Origin: Aralia elata
Taxonomy: Eukaryota > Streptophyta > Magnoliopsida > Apiales > Araliaceae
Direction: 5' to 3'
Assembly (NCBI GenBank): GCA_034770075.1
Contig: CM068382.1
Coordinates: 14,721,929-14,785,928, forward strand
DNA length: 64,000 bases
Shown in pieces: positions 37,119 to 46,406 of the stretch. How positions within the stretch are numbered: the first letter of the stretch is position 1; each line of letters opens with the position of its first letter. The notes beneath the pieces were generated by a model. The model had not been told where the DNA came from. It made no database searches and saw nothing but the letters and a program-made list of their open reading frames with translations. The position numbers were made by a program, and so were the translations under genes.

Positions 37119-38642
37119 AGTGAATGGGAAATTAACTCTTAAAGATCACCCTTTAAAATGATAATAAATACTTGTGGGAAGTCAAGTCCTACATCGGTTA
37201 AGAACTAAAGTATTAATTGGTTTATATACAAGAAAGTAGCTCTTGGGTTTGGGCCCCAAGGGGCACCCCACTTTTATGGAAGGGAATTATTATAATTTGA
37301 GCAAGTATTAAATTTCGTCTTTAAGAACTAAAGTAAGTATTAATTGGATAGACATCGATTAAGAACTAAAGTATTAATTAGGGCTTTTTGCTCTAATTCA
37401 TGACTTTTAATCGTATAGATAAATATATAAGTGAGTGACTCGGTCTCAAACAATTTTCTTAATTTTACATTTATTTATATTTTAACATGAAGGGAGTAAT
37501 TATTTTTAATGTAACATTTTAATTTTGATTTTGTATTGTTTATTATATTACAACTCACTTATCTTATTCCATTCTAGCCAAAATAAATAAATAAATAAAA
37601 ATGAATCAACCAATTTTATAATATAATAATAACACATCCCTGCAGCGCACGTGAAATTGAGGATTTTTATTAGTACAATGGGTTAATTGCATATTTTTAA
37701 AATTTAGTGGGTTAATAAGTAAAAAGTGTCAACTATAATAGGGAAATCCTTAGTTTTGTCAACTGGAATTAACGTTCATCTAATTTTTTTAACGAAATGG
37801 TCTAATTTTACTATTTTAATTAATTTAATGTGATAATTGAATAAATAAAAATTTTAGTGGTGTAATAAGTAAAATGTATCAAGTACAGTGAGAAAATTAT
37901 TAATTTTGCCATTTTTTAGTGAATGAGAAATTAACTCCAAAATATCACCCTTTGAAATGATAATAAATACTTGTGGGAAGTCAAGTCCCACATCGGTTAA
38001 GAACTAAAGTATTAATTGGTTTATATACAAGAAAGTAGCTCTTGGGTTTGGACCCCAAGGGGCACCCCACTTTTATGGAAGGGAATTATTAAACTAAAGT
38101 ATTAATTGGGGCTTTTTGCTCTAATTCATGACTTTTAATCGTATAGATAAATATATAAGTGAGTGACTCGGTCTCAAACAATTTTCTTAATTTTACATTT
38201 ATTTATATTTTAACATGAAGGGAGTAATTATTTTTAATGTGACATTTTAATTTTGATTTTGTATTGTTTATTATATTACAACTCACTTATCTTATTTCAT
38301 TCTAGCCAAAATAAATAAATAAATAAAAATGAATCAACCAATTTTATAATATAATAATAACACATCCCTGCATCGCACGTGAAATTGAGGATTTTTATTA
38401 GTACAATGGGTTAATTGCATATTTTTAAAATTTAGTGGGTTAATAAGTAAAAAGTGTAACTACAATAGGGAAATCCTTAGTTTTGCCAACTGGAATTAAC
38501 GTCCATCCAATTTTTTTAACGGAATGGTCTAATTTCACTATTTAATTAGTTTAATGTGATAATTGAATAAATTAAAAGTTTAATAGTGTAATAAATAAAA
38601 TGTGTCAAATACAGTGAGAAAATCATTAATTTTGCCATTTTT
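37119..38642 (+). repeat. 0.8-kb tandem duplication
   Basis: Copies start at 37119 and 37918 with AGTGAATG(G/A)GAAATTAACTC. They share GTGGGAAGTCAAGTC(C/T)(C/T)ACATCGG, GGCACCCCACTTTTATGGAA and later blocks. The second copy lacks about 60 bases near 38090. The motif CCCACATCGGTTAAG...GGGGCACCCC recurs in plant repeat families; I do not assign it to one. Confidence 0.85.
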
Positions 38643-40547
38643 TTCCTATGTACATAAAATCTTACTCTAGTTTTTCTTCTTATTTGAAGTGTAAGAAAAA
38701 GAACATTTTATTTAAAGGACATTCTTTAATCTACATTCTACAAAGTATAGGAAATTTGAGATCCATTTGAATAGTTCTTGTCCCTCCTTTTCCTCTAAAT
38801 ATTTAGGGGAATATTAGAAAAATGGGATTTATGGGAACAATATAGATATGATATGCTGTTGATCAGTTTCCAAGTAGTTGAAACGTGGTCGTCTGTGACT
38901 AAATTTTGAATATTTTTATGCCTTCTTTTAGAGTTACTCTAAGGAGAATTTTTGATATTGTTAGTAGTAGTAGTATGCAAACTTTGTTGATTATTTACGC
39001 AATCACTCATAACCAGCTATAACTTTCACAAATATTTTTCGTATGAACTGATTTAAAAATAAAGTCAAGAGAAAATAGTATTCGAGTCTTATTTTTTAAA
39101 TTAAAATTATGTAATATTTTTTTTTAATGCACAAGTGTTAGTGCACGTAAAAGTACTCATATTCGTGTGTATTTTAAGATATTTCGTTATTGAGTTGATA
39201 ACGAGCTCAAAGATTACATATCTTTTTTTCTTTATTCTTCTTCTTTTTTTTCCCTCCAACTTTGTATATAGTACTTATTTATTTGTTTAATTTTAAACCT
39301 TATGAAATTTCCATTTTCATAAAATACCTCTATAATTACCTTCATAATTGTGTAAGGTAAATTTGTGTTAAATCATTTTTTCATATTAATTCCATCCTTA
39401 TGTCTCTAAATACATGAGTTTCATCCTAAATGATAAATATATGAAATGGGACATTACAAAGGAAGAGGCAGACATAGTTTTATTTTTTCATGGTTAAACT
39501 TAAACGAGGTAGAGTCAATTCTTTATATAATAAATTGAGGTTTTAAACATAGTTTTGTAAATGGAAAATCATTTTAAAAAATTGTATTTAGTGTTTTTTA
39601 GGTAAACAATCTTCTTACGCAGTTGATAAAACATTAACAAAACGAACTAGACTTGCATTTATGGTCATAAAAATAAAGAGAAGAAAACACAAAAGATGTC
39701 ATGAGTAATGAATTGTTACTTGCCCGAATTTAAATTTAGAGCCTTACTGGTGAACGCATTTATGGTCATGAGAATAAATTGAAGACAACAAAAAAAAATG
39801 TCACAAGTAATAAATTATCAAAATTTAAATTTAGGGTTTACCAGAGAAATCCAGTTATTGACATTTTTTTTGTTTTTCTTCTTGCACCTTTTGTATTACT
39901 GGAGTATAATAAATTTAGGGAATTGTTAAATCCATAACAAAAAATGTTATTTCCACAACAAAAAGTGTTGTGGATTTAACAATTTCCTAAATTTATACAC
40001 AACTTATGTTATATTTGGATTGAATGAATGAAAATTAAAAAAATAAAATAAAAAATGAAATGGAATAGAGACTGAAATGAGTCATTCCATATCTTTCCAA
40101 AGTAATAAAATTCATAAATTTAACGAGAATAAGAATGATTCTTTTCATTCAAATAAAATAATTAAACATAATTTTTTTTTTTCATTTCTTTCCCCCCTTC
40201 ATTTTTTTTAATTCAAACTTTGCATAAGATTTTGTAACGAACTCAACTGCTAATTTTGACTAGAAATCAATCTGACATGTCAAACTATGAGATTTTGGAT
40301 CCCAAATATTCTCAACTAGCTAAGAACTAGTCTTGTTATTCATTCTTATTATTCATCGTACAAAAAAGAATTACAAAAAGAAAAAAAAAATGCATCCTAA
40401 AAAATATCATATTTCACATATAATCAATCATATATGATCAAATTCTCTGCTCAAAAGTCAAAACCCAAAACAATACTCTTCTGAATCTGATCATCTTTTC
40501 TACCTCCAACTGTTCTACTGCAAAACAAAACTCAATTATCCACACCA
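38643..40547. other. AT-rich intergenic DNA upstream of the PNGase A-like gene
   Basis: No gene seen. The one structured item is a near-perfect hairpin at 39910-39995, listed separately. The last 100 bases are probably leader and promoter of the PNGase A-like gene. Confidence 0.6.
39910..39995. repeat. Near-perfect 86-bp hairpin
   Basis: The left arm TAAATTTAGGGAATTGTTAA continues ATCCATAACA. The right arm (TGTTGTGGATTTAACAATTT...CCTAAATTTA) is its inverse complement over 30 bases with about two mismatches. Inner sub-repeats (ATAACAAAAAATGTTAT and ACAACAAAAAGTGTTGT) can form smaller hairpins. It may be a minute MITE; no flanking duplication is certain. Confidence 0.75.
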
Positions 40548-42365
40548 ATGGCTTTCTCTCTCTTCCCACCAATCTTCTCCTTCCTCTTCTTCACCACTTT
40601 GCTCCAACTCCAATCCTCACCTGTTTCTGAAACCCACTTCACCAAATCACTCCGGCGCCGGCCACATTTCTCTACCCTCCAAAACACCACCCAACAGCAA
40701 TACTTCGAACTCACCCACCCACTCCCCACTGACCACCTCACTCCGTCGTGCACCGTCCTCGCCCTCCGCCACAACTTCTCGAACACAATCGGCAAACCCC
40801 CAATCTCCGTCCATTATTCCCCTCCTTCCAATTGCTCCGACTGGTCCCACGTCGTCCTCGATTTTCGCGCATCCTGCAAGGGGGACCAGTACGACCGCAT
40901 CGCCGCAGTATGGCTCGACGGCGCCGAGCTCCTCCGCACCAGCACCGCCGAGCCCACAGATGACGGGGTCTTCTGGAACATTCGCAAGGACGTGACGAGG
41001 TATATCTCTATCCTCTCTCAGTCAAACCTCACTCTCACCGTTATGCTCGAAAACCTCGTTAACGACGTCTACACCGGCGTTTACCATGTGAACGTCACTT
41101 TCCTATATTACCAAGCTAAAGCCGTTAGGGTTCCGTTTCCCGGTCATCTTAAAATTAATAGAAAATTAGGGGTTTTAAATGGCTACGAATCTCAGGGAAT
41201 TATTCAGTATAAAGAGCAGAATTCCATCAGTGTATATGAAAAACCGGCTGATTTGATAATTCCGATATCAGGAGTTGTAGACCAAGGGTTTTGGTTCAGA
41301 ATTGAGTGTGAAAATGATGTGCATTCCAAGGGAATTCAAATTCCTCCCAACACTTACAAAGCTGTGATTGAAATCTACGTGTCATTTCATGGGAATGATG
41401 AGTTTTGGTATTCAAATCCGCCCGATTCATATATAGAAACGAACAATCTGATTACTGGACGTGGTCACGGATCTTACAGGGAGGTTTTCGTAACCATTGA
41501 TGGCAATTTAGTTGGATCAGTGATTCCATTTCCGGTGATATTCACCGGTGGAATCAATCCCTTGTTTTGGGAACCAGTTGTTGCCATTGGAGCTTTTGAT
41601 GTTCCTTCTTATGATTTCGATTTGACTCCGTTTTTGGGACTTCTTTTGGATGGGAAGACTCATTCCTTTGGGCTTGGAGTGAGTGACAGCATTTCATTTT
41701 GGCTTGTTGATGCCAATTTGCACCTCTGGCTAGATCATGACTTGGCTGAGGTTCAAGCTAAAGTTATTGATTACCATTTTCCAGCTCTTTCACTCCAACG
41801 CAAGTCAGAGTTCAAACTACTTGATGGATCATTCAAGGTAGAAGCCAGGAGGAATAGTCATTTCATGGGATGGGTGAGTTCAACATCAGGGAATTTCACA
41901 ACCCATATCTCGCAAGAGTTCAAGTTCAAGAACTGGATAAAGTTTCATAAAAATGGTACTGATAAGGTGGTTAAGCAGAAAGTGAGGACAACTACTGAAG
42001 TGAAAGTTAAATCTGATAAGGGTACGTTGATTAGCCAGACAGTTGTCAAGAGAAAATATCCTCTCAGAGTTGAAATCTCGAATCTACCTGGTTCAGATAA
42101 TGATACATATTTGATGATCACAAATGTTACCCATGGATTGAAGGAGAAGAGTTCTAATGGGGACTTCTCTAGTTCTTTGTATAACAAACAGAATTCCAGT
42201 GGTTGGATGGAGGTGAAGGATCATTCTGTTCTTTCTGGTGAAGCCTTGACCGATCAATTTTACCGTTATAGAGACGAGTTTGGTTGCTACTCTCGGATTG
42301 CTAAGGCTGCCAATGGGACAATGGTCACAGACAATACAAGCTTTTCTTGTGCATCTTCGTTCTAG
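40548..42365 (+). CDS. Peptide-N-glycosidase A-like protein (PNGase A family)
   Basis: PNGase A enzymes release N-glycans from glycopeptides by cleaving the amide between Asn and GlcNAc, in plants in the acidic secretory or vacuolar compartment. This is a single-exon gene of 605 residues, a normal length for the plant family. The N-terminus is a signal peptide (FPPIFSFLFFTTLLQLQSSP, about residues 6-25). Family blocks are visible, including LDFRASCKGDQYDRIAAVWL, GAELLRTSTAEP, WNIRKDVTRY and LLDGKTHSFGLGVSDS. The protein has many Asn-X-Ser/Thr sites, so it is probably glycosylated itself. The ATG follows an in-frame stop-rich leader, and no intron is needed. AATAAA near 42404 is a plausible polyadenylation signal. 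Catalytic activity is inferred from family. Confidence 0.93.
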   Translation: MAFSLFPPIFSFLFFTTLLQLQSSPVSETHFTKSLRRRPHFSTLQNTTQQQYFELTHPLPTDHLTPSCTVLALRHNFSNTIGKPPISVHYSPPSNCSDWSHVVLDFRASCKGDQYDRIAAVWLDGAELLRTSTAEPTDDGVFWNIRKDVTRYISILSQSNLTLTVMLENLVNDVYTGVYHVNVTFLYYQAKAVRVPFPGHLKINRKLGVLNGYESQGIIQYKEQNSISVYEKPADLIIPISGVVDQGFWFRIECENDVHSKGIQIPPNTYKAVIEIYVSFHGNDEFWYSNPPDSYIETNNLITGRGHGSYREVFVTIDGNLVGSVIPFPVIFTGGINPLFWEPVVAIGAFDVPSYDFDLTPFLGLLLDGKTHSFGLGVSDSISFWLVDANLHLWLDHDLAEVQAKVIDYHFPALSLQRKSEFKLLDGSFKVEARRNSHFMGWVSSTSGNFTTHISQEFKFKNWIKFHKNGTDKVVKQKVRTTTEVKVKSDKGTLISQTVVKRKYPLRVEISNLPGSDNDTYLMITNVTHGLKEKSSNGDFSSSLYNKQNSSGWMEVKDHSVLSGEALTDQFYRYRDEFGCYSRIAKAANGTMVTDNTSFSCASSF

Positions 42366-43070
42366 TTTCATTTTCCACCGAGTGTCTTTTTCTTACTACA
42401 AAGAATAAAGCTTCTTTAAACTTTTTTCCATTGCTTAGCTGTGAATAAGTGCATTCTGTTGTTTATGTAATGCACTATGATTGTGTTGGTTCTGCAGTAC
42501 TTGGTAGATTTTGCTGTTTAGGCGCACAAGTGGGACATACTGTGTGGAAGTGAAACTGTTGAATGTATATACCCTTACATTTTAGTATGATTTGAAAATT
42601 TGAAAGTTCGTTATGCTGTTCTAAGAATTTTTTGACAGGGTTTATGGTTATAGTTGGAGCCATAAAAATGTATATTTTTGAAATTGGACAATTTGTAGTA
42701 AGATGGAAAGTACAAGAGCATCTTGAGAGCGAAGGCAGTACAAACTATCCTTGTGTTGTGTGCTACTTAACAGCGAGCCTTGGCCTGTACAGCGTTAGCC
42801 ATAAGGCTTCAAAGACAAGTGTGTTGTTATGCATGACCAAAAAAATCATGTTGATATTAAATATCAATGTACGAGTATATGAGATAAGAGTAAGAGTTCG
42901 TGAAGAAAAGACTCACGTATTAATATTAATAAAGAAAACTATTAATAACTAAAAAATGAAATTTGAGTTGAAAGAGCCTACATTGAAATTCGTGCCATAC
43001 ATGTCATTTTGAACCATGACACCCAATTTGAGACCAAAAGAAGTGTATGTACCTCTGTAGCTAGGAATTA
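42366..43070. other. Convergent 3' regions, no gene seen
   Basis: The spacer lies between the stop codon of the PNGase A-like gene and the stop codon of the minus-strand Vapyrin-like gene. The open frame near 42632-42950 shows no domain and is probably chance or untranslated sequence. Confidence 0.55.
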
Positions 43071-45415
43071 TTAGTATAGCAAAGTTGAGGACGAAGAAGA
43101 TGAAGTTAAAGGAAGTGTGCAAGCATCAGCTCCCCTAGCCAAAAGAAGCTTTGATATATCTTCACACCCCATTAATGTGGAAATATAAAGAGGAGTTGCT
43201 CCATTCTTGCTCATGGCATTCACATCAGCTCCCCTGTTTATTAACACCTCCACCATCTCTTTACTCCCACTTTCCACCGCCAAATGCAGCGGGGTGTGGC
43301 CCTCGGCGTCCTGAAATTCTAGGTCCGATCCGTACTCAGCCAGCAACATTACGACGTCTTTGTGGCCTTTGATTGCGGCCACATGTAGTGGTGTCAGACC
43401 GTATTGGTCGCAATAGTTCACTTTAGCATCGGTTTCTAATAGCGACTCTAGGCGTTTTAGGGATCCTGTTCTTGAAGCATTCAGCACTGCTTCGCCTCGT
43501 TCAAGTAGCTCTACCACTTGTTTCTGCATTGTACATGCAAACTTCTAAGGGCTATGTTTAGAATTAGGGAAAAAAAGAGAGTAATAAAATATGATCTGAA
43601 ATTTAAATAAAGTCAATTCCATTAACTTCTAAAATCAGGAGCAATTTTCCATTTTTGACTTGTCTAAAATCTAAGAACTGATGACAATTTAAACCGAAAC
43701 CAAATTGAAACCGATCAAATCGAATCGAACGGGGCTATTCCGAACCGATGACCTGAATGGTGCGATTTTGACCAAAAATAAATAAACCATAAACAGTGCA
43801 GTGCAGTGCGGTGATGTTGAACCAGTGCTACACTGCACCGAGGATACATGGACCGGTGGGTGTTGGTGAGTTTGAAATCTCTAATTCTTACCTTAAAAAG
43901 ATGTAATACCACTAATACATTATAATAATATTGGTTATAGTTTTCTTATATGAAATTATTGTTATGTTATGCGAATTTTTAATCTTTAATGAATTTATTG
44001 TATTCATAATTATTTGTCGATATAGTTTTGATATAATATTTTTATGAACCGGAACCGATGCTTCCGGTATAAATTTTTTTGAGACTAGTGCGGTATCAAT
44101 TTACTTGATAATCGCAATCCTACCATTGTCATCCCTACAAAGTTTAGTATTTAGAAAAAATTAAGAAAAATTAAATTTAAAAACATTATAAGTAAAAAAT
44201 ACGATTTTCTTTTTGTCGAAACAGAAAATATGAATTTCTTTTAATGAAATGGAAGAAGTATTTAGAATATAGAAAAATGTACGATTTTCTTGCCGAGATA
44301 ATGAGAATAATTACTAATAAAAAAAATTGATTGCCAAGAGTAAAAGGAGTACTAAATTGTCTATATATAAATTCTCAAAAGTTTACTACAGTAATACTGT
44401 TAGTTTATTCCGGTAATATGTTACTTACGTGTCCCTTATCACGGGCAATGTCAAGAGCTGATCGGCCTCGATCGGCTGATGTGGGGTCCGCACCCATCTC
44501 AATCAGCAACTCCACCATCCGACGGTCACCATTAGCCGCCGCTCTATACAGAGCCGTCCGACCGTCATTCGTCCTCGCGTCCACATTAGCACCTGCACGC
44601 AACAACAGCCTAACACATTCGTCGTATCCTTTATTCGCCGCCAAATGCAGCGGTGTCCTCCCCTCTTTATCCCTGCAATCCAACGGCCCCCCTTCTTTCT
44701 TTATAATGAAACTCGAAATCTCCTCCGTCCGATCAAACGCCGCCGCCACGTGCAACTCCGTCCACCCCTTCGCCGCCCACCTCGATTCCGTTAGTCCACC
44801 CAATTTCGCACTTGGGTTAATTTTCAATTCGGACTCTGTGAGCAATTCCACCATTTCCTCCGAGTTATCCAACTCGGTCGCCACTTTGAGAAGTGACTCG
44901 GCCTCTCGAGTCGGCAACTCAGCGAGAATTGACCTTTGCCGCTTTATAATATTATTCACCGCGTCATAGTCTCCTGTTTTAACCGCATGGCGGAGCAGAA
45001 AGGGACCGACGAATGCAACCTTGAGCTTAAAGTCCTGGGTATTGGACAAGTTGGGCAGCGAGTTGAACCATGAGTTAACGAGTTCTGACTGAGTTGATTC
45101 GGAGGCGATGTGGGTGAGTTCCGGGGCGAGTGCGGTTCTGATGAGGAAGCGGTCGGAGGGGGAACGGGGAAAGTTTGTGGGGAGTTGGGATTGGGGCTTG
45201 AGGATGATCTGAAAGGTGGCGTGGGATAAGGGAGGGATGAGTCCACTCGGTGGGTTGACCAGGAATTTATGAGGGGATGATGTTTGGATTTTGAAGGCTG
45301 TTGGGCTGGTGGAGCAGAGCGACCTCAACCGGACGTTAGCTCGGCATTTGCTGCCCAGTTCGAAGTCTATTCGTACTTCATGGTCCGATACTTCTACTAG
45401 TTTGTGTTTCTCCAT
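43071..45415 (-). CDS. Vapyrin-like MSP-domain and ankyrin-repeat protein
   Basis: Vapyrin is required for accommodation of arbuscular mycorrhizal fungi and rhizobia inside plant cells and is thought to act in vesicle trafficking. Coding exons on the minus strand are 45415-44429 and 43523-43071: 1440 nt, 479 residues. The first part is a VAP/major sperm protein domain (VEVSDHEVRIDFELG, then LVNPPSGLIPPLSHATFQII). A linker with FVGPFLLRHAVKTGDYDAV follows. The rest is a run of ankyrin repeats, e.g. EGRTPLHLAANKGYDECVRL, DGRTALYRAAANGDRRMVEL and YGLTPLHVAAIKGHKDVVML. The junction ARDKGH|KQVVELLERGEA falls inside an ankyrin repeat and uses a perfect GTAAGT donor. In-frame sequence upstream of the ATG is not conserved in type. 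It is somewhat shorter than the roughly 535 residues of Medicago and petunia Vapyrin, so a VAPYRIN-LIKE paralog remains possible. Confidence 0.9.
43672..44140. mobile_element. Possible non-autonomous element in the Vapyrin-like intron
   Basis: The ends have inverse similarity: the left is CTGATGACAATTTAAACCGA, and the right is the inverse of AGGGATGACAATGGTAGGAT. Inside are CCGAACCG and CGGAACCG words typical of plant hAT-like repeat families. The target duplication was not resolved. It occupies about half of the single intron (43524-44428). Confidence 0.4.
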
Positions 45416-45999
45416 CAGTATGTAATATGGGAGAAAGAAAGAGAAAATTTGCAGGTATACATATAAATAGTTTATATGGTAGGTGGGGAGGATGGAGATG
45501 AGAGTTGAGAAGAATAAAATTATTGTCTTGCTTTGAAGTTGCACATGTGAACAGAATGGACTATATGAAAACATGTGATTCTTTGGATGCCAAAAAAAGA
45601 AACTACAGGCACTAAATCATAAATGCATCAACATCATACCCTTATTCTATATTTTTGTCTTTGTTTTTTATTACAAGTTTTTAAAAAAATTATTAGAGGA
45701 GATTCATTTATTCAATCAAAAAATCTGAATTACATGTACAATAGTTGAGAGGCATTAATGTAATTTATTACAAACTTTCATGAGTTAAGAGAAGAAATAA
45801 ATTACAGGAGACATATTGGATTTCACATCAAGTTTGTGTAAAAAAAAAAAAAACTAAAAGTTTGTCACATCCCTTTGAGATTTTATTTTTGAAGCATATG
45901 ATCAAAATCTAGAGATTAAAAAAAATTTATGCAACTGAGTTACTTGATGACTGTTGCCTAATTATTTACTCTTGATATCCGGATGAATATTGTATAAGT
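45416..45999 (-). other. Upstream region of the Vapyrin-like gene
   Basis: No gene. The in-frame extension to 45574 lies in probable leader sequence. Promoter elements were not resolved. A poly-A stretch near 45841-45852 interrupts the region. Confidence 0.4.
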
Positions 46000-46267
46000 A
46001 TGAATTAATTATTAAGATTTATTATTTATTTATTTAAGTTCGGTAGTTTTTGTTTGGTAGTTTGTCTTTAGGGATTTATTTAGTTGAAAAGATCGTGTTT
46101 TTGTGGCTATAGAAAATGGTTTTCGTTGTCCTATTTTATAGGATCTTAAGTTAGTGGAAATTTTGTTTTGTTATTTTCCTTTCTATGTAATACCTATATA
46201 TAGATTACTTTTATCAATGAAAACATGTGAGCTTTCAATTTTTATTTTTCATTTTAATTTTGTATCA
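46000..46267 (+). mobile_element. Probable 5' LTR of a Ty1/copia element (left edge uncertain)
   Basis: The right edge is set by a primer-binding site that follows immediately. The segment ends in TGTATCA, contains a TATA-like TATATATAGAT near 46194, and lies directly upstream of gag-like sequence. The left edge near 46000 is approximate. No matching 3' LTR was found after the coding remnants. Confidence 0.5.
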
Positions 46268-46268
46268 G

Positions 46269-46281
46269 TGGTATCAAAGCC
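46269..46281 (+). promoter_or_regulatory. Retrotransposon primer-binding site
   Basis: TGGTATCAAAGCC matches the plant initiator-methionine tRNA 3' end complement (TGGTATCAGAGCC) with one difference. This is the usual primer of Ty1/copia elements. It starts 1-2 bases after the LTR end. Confidence 0.8.
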
Positions 46282-46406
46282 ACAAATAAGAGAGAAAAGT
46301 GTGAGAGTCCAAAAATTGTGTGAAAGTCCTCAAACAGTCGACAATAGCAGTAGCTTTATTTTCTTATCTGTTTTGGTTTTCTTTCTTTTGCAGAAACAGT
46401 GAAACG

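Larger units (their letters stand above)
36346..38642. mobile_element. Palindromic non-autonomous element with repeated arms
   Basis: The left arm (about 36346-36490) reads AAAACTAATGATTTTCC, then ACTAAACTTTTAATTTATTC and ATTAGACCATTTCGTTAAAA. The right arm (about 38480-38642) is its inverse complement over roughly 140 bases. Each arm is also duplicated. A second left-arm copy lies at about 36495-36610, in the same orientation. A second right-arm copy lies at about 37735-37917. Between them are a C-rich and a G-rich tract and an 0.8-kb tandem duplication. Left and right edges both touch T6CC, a possible short target duplication. The structure suggests a Mutator-like or foldback element; no transposase is present. 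Confidence 0.6.

Noticed and set aside
36788..37161. Three overlapping Gly/Arg-rich or His/Pro-rich open frames
   Set aside because: They are translations of the (GGGGA)n and CACCA tracts, low-complexity in every frame.
40532..40963. Open frames opposite and overlapping the start of the PNGase A-like gene
   Set aside because: They are shadows of a C-rich coding strand; only the 605-residue frame has signal peptide and family blocks.
44956..45246. Pro/Ser-rich frame overlapping the Vapyrin-like MSP domain
   Set aside because: It is an alternative frame of the same strand with no homology, while the main frame is clearly Vapyrin-like.
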